The notes beneath the pieces were generated by a model, which was given only the letters and a program-made list of their open reading frames with translations, was not told the origin of the DNA and did no database searches. A stretch of DNA of 64,000 bases from NCBI RefSeq assembly GCF_000295955.2, contig NZ_ALXE01000021.1, forward strand, positions 62,001-126,000, in the 5' to 3' direction. Positions 8,266 to 15,818 of the stretch are shown here, piece by piece. The stretch comes from Pantoea sp. A4. GTDB taxonomy: Bacteria; Pseudomonadota; Gammaproteobacteria; Enterobacterales; Enterobacteriaceae. The position numbers were made by a program, and so were the translations under genes. Position 1 is the first letter of the stretch, and each line of letters starts with the position of its first letter.

Positions 8266-9780
8266 ATGATTCTGGAGAGCACTTTCTCCTCACTTAAATA
8301 TGAGAACAGGTTTATGGCTAGCTCTATGGTGATAAATACTGTAAGCCGCTCCTGGCGCGGGTTGCGCAAGTATCTTTTAGTCAAGGTTGCATTGGGTTTC
8401 TCAGATCTGATTGCGCTTAATTTGGCGCTATTCTTGTCTGCCAGTACTATCAGAATGTTTTGGGGTAATATTGATAGTTTTATTCCCCCCTATCAAATTG
8501 GCTATCGCTATTCCGCTCAGTTTATTCTTTCAGTGATTTGTACCGCGTGGTTCTGGATCAGAATGCGCCACTATACCTATCGCAAGCCGTTCTGGTTTGA
8601 GCTGAAAGAAGTGGTAAAAACACTGGTGGTATTCTCGCTATTAGATCTCGCGCTGATCGCATTTTCGAAATGGAATTTCTCCCGTACGGTCTGGGTGTTC
8701 ACATGGACCTATGCATTACTGCTGCTGCCATTAATGCGTGCTGGTGTGAAACATCTTATTAATAAGAGTGGTCACTGGAAAAAAGAGACTTATATCATCG
8801 GTTCAGGCAAAAATGCCAGGGAAGCCTGGGCTGCCCTGCAAAGCGAAGAGGTGCTCGGTTATGAGGTGCGGGCGTTTGTTTCGGTTGATGATACGGTCAT
8901 CGAAGAGAGTGTGAGCAATATTCCGGTGGTGTGTTGGAAAGACATTAACTGGAATACAATAGACCGGGATAATACCCAGTTTGTAGTGGCACTGGAATTT
9001 GAACAGCACGCTGCACGTGATAACTGCCTGAAGTCGCTGGCCAAGATGAAATGCCGTTCGGTTTCGGTGATCCCAACGCTGCGTGGTGTTCCGCTGTACG
9101 GTACTGATATGTCGTTTATTTTCAGCCATGAAGTGATGATTTTGCGGGTGCAGAATAACCTGGCCAAGCTCTCTTCTCGTTTTATGAAGCGCACTTTCGA
9201 TATTGTGGTTGCTTCTATGTTGTTAGTGCTACTGTCCCCGGTCTTTGCCTTGCTCTGTTACATGGTTAAGCGTGACGGCGGCAATGCCATTTATGGTCAT
9301 GAGCGCATAGGCTTGAATGGCAAGAAATTTAAGTGCCTGAAGTTACGCTCAATGGTGACGAACTCGCAAGAAGTCTTAACACGGTTACTGGCGATGAACC
9401 CGGAAGCCCGTGCCGAGTGGGATCGTGATTTTAAACTCAAAAATGATCCACGCATCACCGCGATTGGCGGCTTCTTGCGCAAAACCAGCCTCGATGAGCT
9501 GCCTCAGTTATGGAATGTGATTTGCGGGGAAATGAGCCTGGTGGGACCACGTCCGGTGGTTGAAGCGGAACTGGAACGTTACGCCGGTGATGTGGACTAC
9601 TACTTGATGGCTAAGCCAGGGATGACCGGTTTATGGCAGGTGAGTGGCCGTAATGATATCGACTACGATACTCGCGTCTATTTCGACTCCTGGTACGTGA
9701 AAAACTGGGCACTGTGGACCGACATCGCCATTCTGTTTAAGACAATTGGCGTAGTGACTCGCCGCAACGGCGCTTACTGA
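8266..9780 (+). CDS. Undecaprenyl-phosphate galactose/hexose-1-phosphate transferase, WbaP/AmsG-like
   Basis: A second initiating transferase of 504 residues, similar in length and layout to WbaP (about 476) and to the AmsG/WceG enzymes that start amylovoran and stewartan. Hydrophobic segments lie near 45-65, 82-98, 120-135 and 145-165, followed by a Rossmann-like domain (ETYIIGSGKNAREAW) and a membrane re-entry near 310-330. The catalytic domain has SLDELPQ (D410-E411), SLVGPRP and GMTGLWQVSGR. ATG 8266 is preceded by AAGGATGAAG; an internal ATG at 8314 lacks a good ribosome site. It ends the cluster, 255 bp after the WcaJ-like gene and with possible signals of its own. Galactose specificity is inferred. 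Confidence 0.88.
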   Translation: MILESTFSSLKYENRFMASSMVINTVSRSWRGLRKYLLVKVALGFSDLIALNLALFLSASTIRMFWGNIDSFIPPYQIGYRYSAQFILSVICTAWFWIRMRHYTYRKPFWFELKEVVKTLVVFSLLDLALIAFSKWNFSRTVWVFTWTYALLLLPLMRAGVKHLINKSGHWKKETYIIGSGKNAREAWAALQSEEVLGYEVRAFVSVDDTVIEESVSNIPVVCWKDINWNTIDRDNTQFVVALEFEQHAARDNCLKSLAKMKCRSVSVIPTLRGVPLYGTDMSFIFSHEVMILRVQNNLAKLSSRFMKRTFDIVVASMLLVLLSPVFALLCYMVKRDGGNAIYGHERIGLNGKKFKCLKLRSMVTNSQEVLTRLLAMNPEARAEWDRDFKLKNDPRITAIGGFLRKTSLDELPQLWNVICGEMSLVGPRPVVEAELERYAGDVDYYLMAKPGMTGLWQVSGRNDIDYDTRVYFDSWYVKNWALWTDIAILFKTIGVVTRRNGAY

Positions 9781-9930
9781 TCTCAACAGGTCTGCTCAGC
9801 CATCTTTTAACGGTAAACCGGTGGTGAAAATGATATTGTTGCTGCGCAATGCTAGTGATGTGGCGTTGCGTGCTTCAGTTACCCTCTGTTTTGTCAGGGT
9901 TTACCGTATAACTGGTATGGCGATTTTGTC

Positions 9931-9960
9931 ACCCGACCTCTGGTCGGGTTTTTCTTTTTT
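9931..9960 (+). terminator. Rho-independent terminator of the EPS cluster
   Basis: ACCCGACC (9931-9938), loop TCT, GGTCGGGT (9942-9949), then a T-rich run to 9960. It is a textbook intrinsic terminator about 150 bp after the last EPS gene. Confidence 0.92.
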
Positions 9961-10047
9961 AGGGCCAGAATATTTCATAGTATTTTCATTTGTCAGGATT
10001 CTGATCGAATAGCGTAATTGTGCGTAATTCCACACATTTTAGGAGTT

Positions 10048-10076
10048 TTGGAAGTGCTATTCAGGCCATATATAAT
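10048..10076 (+). promoter_or_regulatory. Strong sigma-70 promoter of the RcnB-like gene
   Basis: The -35 is TTGGAA (10048-10053), the spacer is exactly 17 bp, and the -10 is the perfect TATAAT (10071-10076). It lies 52 bp upstream of the start codon, and GAGAGG precedes the ATG. Confidence 0.85.
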
Positions 10077-10128
10077 CAATAGTGATGACGTCGACGCAGT
10101 AATGTCGATCTATTGAGAGGTACACACC

Positions 10129-10599
10129 ATGAAAAAAATGACTTCAAGCCTGTTGGCTTCACTTATTGCATGCAGCACACTCTTTTCAGCAGTTTCCTGG
10201 GCAGATGGCCCTGGAGGCGGCGACCAACAATGGCAACGTGGCGGCGGCGAACAGCATCAGGATCGCGGTCATGGTGATCAAGGCGGGCGTGGCCCAGGCG
10301 GCGGCGATCGTGGTCATGGTGGTGGCCAGCAAGAGTCCCATCGTGGCGGCCCTGGCCCACAAGCTAACCGTGGCGGCCCGGATCGCGATCATTTCGCCTG
10401 GCGCGGTCACGACTTCCGTCGCGGCCATGAAATTCCGCCTGACTTCCGTGGCCCGCGTTACCGCGTAGACTGGCGTGAGCATCATCTGCCAGAGCCACCG
10501 CGTGGAGAGCAGTGGAGCTACATCGACGGTAACTACGTCTTGATTGCGGCAGCAACCGGTGTGATCACCTCCTTGATCCTCAACGGTGCTTTTAACTAA
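10129..10599 (+). CDS. RcnB/CigR-family secreted or membrane-anchored protein, Gly/His/Arg-rich
   Basis: A 156-residue protein with a clear signal peptide (MKKMTSSLLASLIACSTLFSAVSWA, cleavage near 25). A low-complexity stretch of Gly, His, Arg, Asp and Gln follows from about 26 to 95. The C-terminal RcnB-type module is roughly at 105-156 (RVDWREHHLPEPPRGEQW, then a hydrophobic segment IAAATGVITSLILNGAF). RcnB in E. coli is a periplasmic nickel/cobalt homeostasis protein. CigR, of similar size, is a Salmonella membrane protein with the same C-terminal module. The His-rich segment could bind metal, but no metal gene lies nearby, so function is open. It is transcribed alone from a near-consensus promoter and ends in a hairpin. 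Confidence 0.75.
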   Translation: MKKMTSSLLASLIACSTLFSAVSWADGPGGGDQQWQRGGGEQHQDRGHGDQGGRGPGGGDRGHGGGQQESHRGGPGPQANRGGPDRDHFAWRGHDFRRGHEIPPDFRGPRYRVDWREHHLPEPPRGEQWSYIDGNYVLIAAATGVITSLILNGAFN

Positions 10600-10606
10600 A
10601 GCCGCT

Positions 10607-10629
10607 AGCGGGTGGTAAACCCACCCGCT
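10607..10629. terminator. Hairpin between convergent RcnB-like and alcohol dehydrogenase genes
   Basis: AGCGGGTGG (10607-10615) pairs with CCACCCGCT (10621-10629) around a 5-nt loop. It lies between two converging genes, so it probably serves both. T-runs are short on both sides. Confidence 0.6.
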
Positions 10630-10639
10630 GTGACTCCTT

Positions 10640-11782
10640 TCAGTCAGGCCATCCGGCGACTAACATCTGTTTCATCTCTTCATAGCCATATTCGCGCAGT
10701 GAATTTTTACTGTTGGCGCGCTGTAGTACCCACTCTTTCTCTTCTTCACTCAGATGCGGACCCCCTTGCCAGAAAGCCACGATCGCCTGCTGCTGGAGCC
10801 AGTCGTGCAGTGCCAGTGCAGGATTCATCGTCGAGCGGCCAAAAAGCTGCGAGTCGAGTTCCTGCATCAGTTGCTGCTGCTCAGGGTGTTCACTCTGCGC
10901 GAGTTGTTGCAGGAAGGGGAACAGCAAGCGGCCGCAGACCTCTCCGTGGTGGAAAGGCTTAATCGCGCCCAGCTCACCGGCAATACCATGAATCACGCCT
11001 AATCCTGCGCTGCTGAGGCTGACACCGCCCAGCCATGAAGCCATCATCATTGCCTCTCTTGCGGCGTCGCCTGTATCATCCATGCGATTAAGTGCGGGCC
11101 ATGCCCGGATAAATTGCTGCATGCCGCTGATGGCGAGCTGGCGAGTGAAAAAGTTACCTTTCTTCGACAGGTAAGCTTCGAAAAGATGGGTGAAGGCATC
11201 AATAGCACAGCTGGCGAGCACTGTATCGGGTGTGCCTCGTAGGAGATCCGGGTCAAGAATGGCTACGCCGGGAACGAACAGCGGGTGCCGTAGTGACGCC
11301 TTGACCTGAATCTCCTGCTGATCGGTGACGACGGCATTCTGTGTGACTTCGCTTCCGGTGCCTGCCGTCGTGGGGACCGCAATCAATGGCAGCGTAAGCG
11401 CCTCAACGGCAGTGTCGCCTACTTTCTCCAGATAGCGTGCCACAGGCAGAGGGTGTTGCATCATCGCACTGAAAGCCTTTGCAGCATCAATGACGCTGCC
11501 ACCGCCAATCGCTACCACGCGCTTAACCTGGCCGCGCCAACGTGCCACCCAGCCGTCAATATCGGCAGGGGAGGCCTCGTGGCTGACAATCTCATACGCC
11601 AGAATGTGTGTGCTCAGCGCCTCTTTCATCTCTGCATAGTGCGCGCTACGTAGAAAGGAATGACCGCAAAATAACAGGGTAGGTTGTGGTTCAGCCGCCA
11701 ACAGCGGTAGCAGCTTTTGCAGACTGCCACGGCCAAACAGGGTGCGTTGATTGTTATACAGCTCACTGACCGGGTTATTCAC
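10640..11782 (-). CDS. Iron-containing (group III) alcohol dehydrogenase
   Basis: A 380-residue NAD(P)-dependent dehydrogenase of the Fe-ADH family. The GGGSVIDAAK nucleotide loop is near residue 95 and PTTAGTGSEVT near 140. The metal ligands are D in CAIDAFTH with its His, then H in VIHGIAGELG and in PFHHGEVCG. The family reduces or oxidises short alcohols, aldehydes or butanol-like substrates; the substrate cannot be inferred here. It is a single gene on the - strand, converging on the RcnB-like gene, and it has no counterpart at this place in E. coli. Start: ATG at 11782, preceded on its strand by GAGGAACAGG. Confidence 0.88.
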   Translation of the reverse strand: MNNPVSELYNNQRTLFGRGSLQKLLPLLAAEPQPTLLFCGHSFLRSAHYAEMKEALSTHILAYEIVSHEASPADIDGWVARWRGQVKRVVAIGGGSVIDAAKAFSAMMQHPLPVARYLEKVGDTAVEALTLPLIAVPTTAGTGSEVTQNAVVTDQQEIQVKASLRHPLFVPGVAILDPDLLRGTPDTVLASCAIDAFTHLFEAYLSKKGNFFTRQLAISGMQQFIRAWPALNRMDDTGDAAREAMMMASWLGGVSLSSAGLGVIHGIAGELGAIKPFHHGEVCGRLLFPFLQQLAQSEHPEQQQLMQELDSQLFGRSTMNPALALHDWLQQQAIVAFWQGGPHLSEEEKEWVLQRANSKNSLREYGYEEMKQMLVAGWPD

Positions 11783-11934
11783 GATCCTGTTCCTCAGGTT
11801 AGGTGGAGAGATAGCGCTAAGCGTTGTCGCAAAAATTTACGATGAAAAACAGGCAGAACGCGCGGCTTAACGGCAAAGATGTCTTGCATCCTGAGGGGAA
11901 ACCGCGGTGACGGCAAGTGATGATTACAGGCAGG

Positions 11935-11957
11935 AAAAGGGCCACATCGCGTGGCCC
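11935..11957 (-). terminator. Intrinsic terminator of the 81-residue hypothetical gene
   Basis: On the - strand GGGCCAC, loop GCGAT, GTGGCCC is followed by TTTTCC. It starts 13 nt after the stop codon at 11971. Confidence 0.8.
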
Positions 11958-11970
11958 AACAGGAAGATGA

Positions 11971-12216
11971 TCAATGGGGCTGTTCGAAACCGGCTTTAAC
12001 CATCTGTTCGCGCAGTTCCAGCGTGATATGGCGATTGCCTCCAGTGACAGGGAAGATCACTTTGTTGATAACGTCATCAAGGTAGTGCTCTTCAAAATCC
12101 TGCATGGTCAGTTGGGTACCGCCTTCGTCGTTGATCGCGATTGAACCTTTAATCCGATCACCTTTATTCTTCGCCTTCAGGCAATAGCGGCCCATACTGG
12201 TATTGATTGTACTCAT
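11971..12216 (-). CDS. Uncharacterised small protein, 81 residues
   Basis: I do not recognise this family. The product is soluble, with mixed charge and no signal peptide or membrane segment; the middle is acidic (DFEEHYLDDVINK). The gene is very likely real: AAGGAGG lies 5 nt before the ATG, and an intrinsic terminator follows the stop. It is monocistronic between the alcohol dehydrogenase and yohP. No function is proposed. Confidence 0.75.
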   Translation of the reverse strand: MSTINTSMGRYCLKAKNKGDRIKGSIAINDEGGTQLTMQDFEEHYLDDVINKVIFPVTGGNRHITLELREQMVKAGFEQPH

Positions 12217-12407
12217 ATGACCTCCTTATTAGGCACAATGAATGAGTTGCAAGTGACGCTCAACTTTCGGCGCTTAAAGTTTAGACAGCTCTGAACGGCA
12301 AAACGTAACGCTATCGCCGGGTAAATCCATTTCTTGCGACCTTCCTCGCAGAAAAAATTCGGTTACAAAAACCGACTGCCGGGAAAAGCAGAGTGGCTGA
12401 TCTGTCC

Positions 12408-12413
12408 TATACT
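12408..12413 (+). promoter_or_regulatory. Candidate -10 element of yohP (sigma-S-like)
   Basis: CTATACT, with TATACT at 12408-12413, lies 39 bp before the yohP start codon. No good -35 sits at 16-18 bp. A C before the -10 and a poor -35 are features tolerated by sigma-S, but this is only suggestive. Confidence 0.35.
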
Positions 12414-12452
12414 GATGATTAGTGACTCTTTTTATCGATGCAGGAGCGTGTT

Positions 12453-12536
12453 ATGAAAATTATTCTCTGGATCATTGCGATCATTTTTATCGTGGGGCTT
12501 TTGACCATCACGGGCGTGTTTAAGCTTATTTTCTAA
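12453..12536 (+). CDS. yohP: YohP, 27-residue single-span membrane protein
   Basis: The frame MKIILWIIAIIF...TGVFKLIF has 27 codons and a TAA stop. It differs from E. coli YohP mainly by hydrophobic swaps and keeps the MKIILW start and the TGVFK-IF end. AGGAG at 12442-12446 is well placed. The product is one transmembrane helix with a short charged tail. E. coli YohP is a small inner-membrane protein of unclear role. The gene is monocistronic, with a hairpin at 12577-12606 downstream. Confidence 0.85.
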   Translation: MKIILWIIAIIFIVGLLTITGVFKLIF

Positions 12537-12576
12537 CTCTACCAACTACGCAAAGGGTATCTGCTACAGCTCTCAG

Positions 12577-12612
12577 CCCCATAAATCGCCATTGTCGTTT
12601 ATGGGGTTTATT
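12577..12612. terminator. Hairpin between yohP and the convergent zinc-ribbon gene
   Basis: CCCCATAAA (12577-12585) pairs with TTTATGGGG (12598-12606), with a 12-nt loop and TTTATT after it on the + strand. It probably ends yohP and may also serve the gene on the - strand. Confidence 0.65.
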
Positions 12613-12628
12613 GTCACCTTAATGCGTC

Positions 12629-12820
12629 TCAACGTTCTGGATCCCACTGCTGACACAAGCTTTCTATCAGCGGATGGCGGTCAGTCTGCGGTAACAGATC
12701 CTGAGCATTCAGGGCTTTCCCACAGCGCGCGCACTTAGCCCCGTGATCGTGAATCCCTTTTCCCTCAAGCGAAGTAAACGTAAATTTCTTACTGCCGCAT
12801 TCACGGCATCGAATTTTCAT
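12629..12820 (-). CDS. Small zinc-ribbon protein, 63 residues, function unknown
   Basis: Starting at ATG 12820 the protein begins MKIRCRECG and has two Cys pairs (C5-x2-C8 and C30-x2-C33, in KCARCGK), the pattern of a zinc ribbon. A longer frame runs up to a TTG at 12871 but has no ribosome site. GTG at 12826 has GGGAGG 10 nt upstream and is an alternative start two codons longer. There is no signal peptide. I do not recognise a named family with certainty. Confidence 0.65.
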   Translation of the reverse strand: MKIRCRECGSKKFTFTSLEGKGIHDHGAKCARCGKALNAQDLLPQTDRHPLIESLCQQWDPER

Positions 12821-13146
12821 GACCACAGCTGTTTCGCCTCCCGCGATGGATACCGGCTCAGACTTTAGCAAATCGCCAATAATAGTTAAATATATCTTAT
12901 CATTTGTGGTGCGATTTTTTGATCGCTACATGGGTGCAACTGGATAATTGACGGTGCTGATAATTCATGGATGGAAGTATAAATTCCGGTTAAGTTTCAA
13001 AAATTGACCGGAATCAAGAACTGGCTGGATTGTCTTGTTCCTGGGGAGAGTGGCCCTGACTTTTTATCAATTAGAGCAAGGTCTTGAGGTTTTTTTTCGC
13101 CTGGTATTTAGACTCAATCCCCTGATTTTTCATGGGGAGTGCTCCG
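12821..13146. other. 326-bp AT-rich intergenic region upstream of pagP
   Basis: It separates the divergently read zinc-ribbon gene and pagP. E. coli pagP is PhoP-controlled. A partial direct repeat (GGTTAAGTTTC near 12989) was noted, but it does not fit the PhoP box well enough to call. No RNA gene or repeat was seen. Confidence 0.4.
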
Positions 13147-13671
13147 GTGAAGGCACGGTGTTTTGCAATCTGTTTGCTTATGAGTAGTTTGCCGCTGTCG
13201 GCAAGCACAGAAAATCCAGACTTTCCCGCCGATCTTGCCAGCCAATGGCGGCCTGATATCTACATTCCGGTGACGGTCTGGCACAACCGCCTGACGTGGG
13301 ATCGTGCCCATATTCTGCGCTACAACGAACGGCCGGGTGGTGCGGGGTTAGGTGTCTCACGGATTAACCCTAAAGGGAACTGGGAAGGTTGGTACGGGAT
13401 GATCTTCCGTGACTCATTTAGTCGCTGGGAGCCCATTGTGGGCTACGGCTGGGAGGCACGTTGGCCACTGCTTGATAACACACCACTGAGCGTGGGAGCG
13501 GGCTTTACGGCGGGGATTACCGCGCGGGATAATTACAATTATATCCCGCTCCCCCTGGTTTTACCGCTGGCCTCCATCAGCTATGGCCCTGTTAGTGCAC
13601 AAATGACTTATATTCCAGGGGGTTATAACAGCGGGAATGTGTTATTTGCCTGGGCAAGATGGCATTTCTGA
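13147..13671 (+). CDS. pagP: PagP lipid A palmitoyltransferase
   Basis: Outer-membrane beta-barrel enzyme that moves a palmitate from phospholipid to lipid A, strengthening the membrane against cationic peptides. The catalytic residues are visible as H46 (VWHNR) and D89-S90 (FRDSFSRWEP), with the same 43-residue spacing as H33-D76-S77 of mature E. coli PagP. The protein ends in an aromatic Phe, typical of barrels. GTG 13147 is chosen because GGGGAG sits 7 nt upstream and the result is a normal signal peptide (about 1-20). ATG 13132 lacks a ribosome site. The next gene is cspE, as in E. coli. Confidence 0.93.
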   Translation: MKARCFAICLLMSSLPLSASTENPDFPADLASQWRPDIYIPVTVWHNRLTWDRAHILRYNERPGGAGLGVSRINPKGNWEGWYGMIFRDSFSRWEPIVGYGWEARWPLLDNTPLSVGAGFTAGITARDNYNYIPLPLVLPLASISYGPVSAQMTYIPGGYNSGNVLFAWARWHF

Positions 13672-13744
13672 TCCGGTTTCAGCGTTGAAAATTGTCAGCA
13701 TGTGAAAAAAAATCGATATTTATCACTTTTCCATCAAATCGGAC

Positions 13745-13773
13745 TGGACAAATGTCACGGCAATTGCTGTACT
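13745..13773 (+). promoter_or_regulatory. cspE promoter
   Basis: TGGACA (13745-13750), a 17-bp spacer and TGTACT (13768-13773) lie 48 bp before the cspE start. A short GACAC...GTGTC stem is in the leader. Confidence 0.6.
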
Positions 13774-13821
13774 AGACGGCGACACAGTTTAGTGTCCATT
13801 TTTCATGTAAAGGTAATATAG

Positions 13822-14031
13822 ATGTCTAAGATCAAAGGTAACGTTAAGTGGTTTAATGAATCTAAAGGATTCGGTTTCATTACTCCTGAAGATGGAAGCA
13901 AAGATGTGTTCGTACACTTCTCAGCTATCCAGAGCAACGGTTTCAAAACTCTGGCTGAAGGTCAGCGTGTAGAGTTCGAAATCACTGACGGCGCTAAAGG
14001 CCCATCAGCTGCTAACGTTATCAGCCTGTAA
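13822..14031 (+). CDS. cspE: CspE cold-shock-family RNA chaperone
   Basis: A 69-residue single cold-shock domain, nearly identical to E. coli CspE. RNP1 (KGFGFI) and RNP2 (VFVHFSAI) are intact. It binds single-stranded RNA, melts hairpins and can act as a transcription antiterminator in growing cells. The gene is monocistronic, with its own promoter and a strong terminator. The crcB gene that follows cspE in E. coli is not present. Confidence 0.97.
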   Translation: MSKIKGNVKWFNESKGFGFITPEDGSKDVFVHFSAIQSNGFKTLAEGQRVEFEITDGAKGPSAANVISL

Positions 14032-14050
14032 TTTAACAGACTGAATTTTA

Positions 14051-14079
14051 AAAACCCGCCTGATGGCGGGTTTTTTTTT
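14051..14079 (+). terminator. cspE intrinsic terminator
   Basis: AAAACCCGCC (14051-14060), loop TGAT, GGCGGG (14065-14070), followed by nine T. Confidence 0.95.
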
Positions 14080-14211
14080 GCCTGGAATCCAGCCCGGTTG
14101 CTGCGGCGATCACAAAACCACCTGTAACACATTAATAACCTGCTGCTCTTGCAGATTTTTTCGTGCCAACGCTATATAAAAGAGGATGCACAGCCCCACT
14201 GAGGAGTACGC

Positions 14212-14658
14212 ATGAACATACGTCAGGCACAGGCGAAAGACAGCTTCGCATTAGCCGCGCTGCTCGCAGAGTTGGGCTATGGGGGGACAGAGGCGTTTAT
14301 CGACAAACGTCTGGCTGAGTTGATTCGCGATCCCAATGAAATTTTGCTGGTCGCTGAACATGGCACCCAGGTGATGGCGTTTCTCTCACTTCATTTTATT
14401 CCACAGTTGGCACTGGCCGGTGATTTTGCCCGTATCAGCTATTTTTGTGTGGCGGAAGGGGAGCGCAGTAAAGGAAGTGGTCAGCAGCTGCTGAATTATG
14501 CCGAAAAACTGGCTACCCAGCGCGGCTGTGACCGCATGGAAGTGCACTGCCATAGCTCACGCCTCAAAGCGAACCAGTTTTATCAACGCGAAGGGTATAC
14601 CGAATCCCCCTGCTATCATATTAAAGATCTGACCTTCCCGATGAAAGGACGCCTGTGA
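14212..14658 (+). CDS. GNAT-family N-acetyltransferase
   Basis: A 148-residue cytoplasmic enzyme of the GCN5-related acetyltransferase fold. The acetyl-CoA pyrophosphate loop is seen as ERSKGSGQQLL (near 83-93), preceded by the strand ARISYFCVAE and followed by KANQFYQREGY, the usual C-terminal part. The substrate is unknown. GAGGAG is well placed before the ATG. The stop overlaps the start of the next gene by one base (TGATG), so the two are probably co-translated. E. coli has crcB here instead. Confidence 0.85.
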   Translation: MNIRQAQAKDSFALAALLAELGYGGTEAFIDKRLAELIRDPNEILLVAEHGTQVMAFLSLHFIPQLALAGDFARISYFCVAEGERSKGSGQQLLNYAEKLATQRGCDRMEVHCHSSRLKANQFYQREGYTESPCYHIKDLTFPMKGRL

Positions 14659-15449
14659 TGAAAGTGGCTTTAGGGCAGTTTGCCGTTGACCGTGACTGGC
14701 AGAATAACGCACAAACCTGTGTGGATTTGATGCAGCGCGCAGCAGAGCAGCATGCGCATTTGCTGGTGCTGCCTGAAGCGGTACTGGCACGAGACAATAG
14801 TGACCCCGGCTGGGGGCTACACTGCGCTCAGCCGCTTGATGGCCCCTTTGTGACGCAGTTGCTACGAGCCAGCCAGGGAACGACATTGACCACGGTCTTT
14901 ACCTTCCTGACGCCGGGTAGCGAGCACAAAGCATTGAACGCGCTGATAGCGATTCGCAACGGCGAGATCATCGCGCGTTACGATAAACTGCATCTCTATG
15001 ATGCCTTCGCGATGCAAGAGTCGCAGCGAGTGATTGCGGGGAACGAGATCCCGCCACTGCTGGAGATTGACGGCATGAAAGTAGGGCTGATGACCTGCTA
15101 TGACGTCCGCTTCCCCGATCTGGCGCGTCGTTTGGCCTGTGATGGGGCTGATGTCCTGGTGTTGCCTGCCGCGTGGGTACGTGGGCCACTGAAAGAGCAC
15201 CATTGGGAGCTACTCACCACGACCCGTGCACTGGAAAACACCTGCTATATGGTTGCCGTGGGTGAATGTGGGCCACGAAACTGTGCGAACAGTCTGGTGA
15301 TTGACCCGCTGGGCGTCGCCATAGTGAAAGCCGGCGAGTCACCGGCACTGTTGTTTGCTGAATTATCACCAGAACGGGTGCGTCAGGCGCGGGAAGCGTT
15401 ACCGGTACTGGAGAATAATCGCTTTGCGCCACCCCAGCTTAAGGCCTGA
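14658..15449 (+). CDS. ybeM: Deaminated-glutathione amidase (nitrilase family, YbeM/Nit1-like)
   Basis: A 263-residue carbon-nitrogen hydrolase. The catalytic triad is visible: Glu in LVLPEAVL (near 40), Lys in YDKLHLYDAF and Cys in LMTCYDVRFP. Family members repair the deaminated glutathione made by transaminase side reactions. Its place before tatE is conserved with E. coli. ATG 14658 is preferred over GTG 14655; it is translationally coupled to the GNAT gene. Confidence 0.9.
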   Translation: MKVALGQFAVDRDWQNNAQTCVDLMQRAAEQHAHLLVLPEAVLARDNSDPGWGLHCAQPLDGPFVTQLLRASQGTTLTTVFTFLTPGSEHKALNALIAIRNGEIIARYDKLHLYDAFAMQESQRVIAGNEIPPLLEIDGMKVGLMTCYDVRFPDLARRLACDGADVLVLPAAWVRGPLKEHHWELLTTTRALENTCYMVAVGECGPRNCANSLVIDPLGVAIVKAGESPALLFAELSPERVRQAREALPVLENNRFAPPQLKA

Positions 15450-15568
15450 TTTTTTTACGGGCTTTATCACTAAATGTTCTTAAACTGTTACAGATAGTAC
15501 TTGAGCCTGAAGCCAAAGTGCGCGTAAATATCCTTGTTCGTTTTATCTTGAGATTGAAAGGTTAATTT

Positions 15569-15772
15569 ATGGAAGGTATCAGTATTGCCAAACTGCTGAT
15601 CGTCGGTGCGCTTATCGTGCTGCTGTTCGGTACCAACAAGTTACGCTCACTGGGTGGTGATCTGGGATCGGCTATCAAGGGCTTCAAGAAAGCCATGAAA
15701 GATGAAGAACCCGCTGTAGCGAAAACCACTGCGGAAGAAGTTCCGGCAGATCGCGTAACGCACAAAGAGTAA
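15569..15772 (+). CDS. tatE: TatE, twin-arginine translocase TatA-like subunit
   Basis: A 67-residue protein, the same length as E. coli TatE. It has an N-terminal membrane helix ([19 protein letters not shown]), the conserved FGTNKLR hinge, an amphipathic helix ([16 protein letters not shown]) and the characteristic HKE end. It supplements TatA in pore formation for folded proteins. It stands alone between ybeM and the convergent lipA. Confidence 0.95.
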   Translation: MEGISIAKLLIVGALIVLLFGTNKLRSLGGDLGSAIKGFKKAMKDEEPAVAKTTAEEVPADRVTHKE

Positions 15773-15780
15773 TGTTATAT

Positions 15781-15804
15781 TTTGCTCAGTAATCTGTGAG
15801 CAAA
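15781..15804 (+). repeat. 8-bp inverted repeat after tatE
   Basis: TTTGCTCA (15781-15788) and TGAGCAAA (15797-15804) are exact inverted copies with an 8-nt loop, beginning 8 nt after the tatE stop. No T-tract follows. It precedes a larger hairpin. Confidence 0.5.
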
Positions 15805-15818
15805 TGTGACATAAAAGT

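Larger units (their letters stand above)
9781..10128. other. 348-bp intergenic region between EPS cluster and RcnB-like gene
   Basis: It holds the EPS terminator (9931-9960) and the promoter of the next gene (10048-10076). A 63-codon frame at 9821-10012 runs through the terminator and is not taken as a gene. A sequence at 9965-9978 shares the AGAATATT core and 9 of 14 positions with the RcsAB box, which is weak evidence. Confidence 0.6.

Noticed and set aside
9821-10012. 63-codon open frame after the EPS cluster
   Set aside because: It runs through the intrinsic terminator at 9931-9960, has no ribosome site and shows no recognisable protein features.
10202-10400. Tandem repeat array in the RcnB-like gene
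   Set aside because: The Gly/His/Arg-rich codons recur irregularly; no fixed repeat unit could be defined.
12972-13010. Possible PhoP box upstream of pagP
   Set aside because: Only a loose GGTTAAGTTTC match is present, without a second properly spaced repeat.
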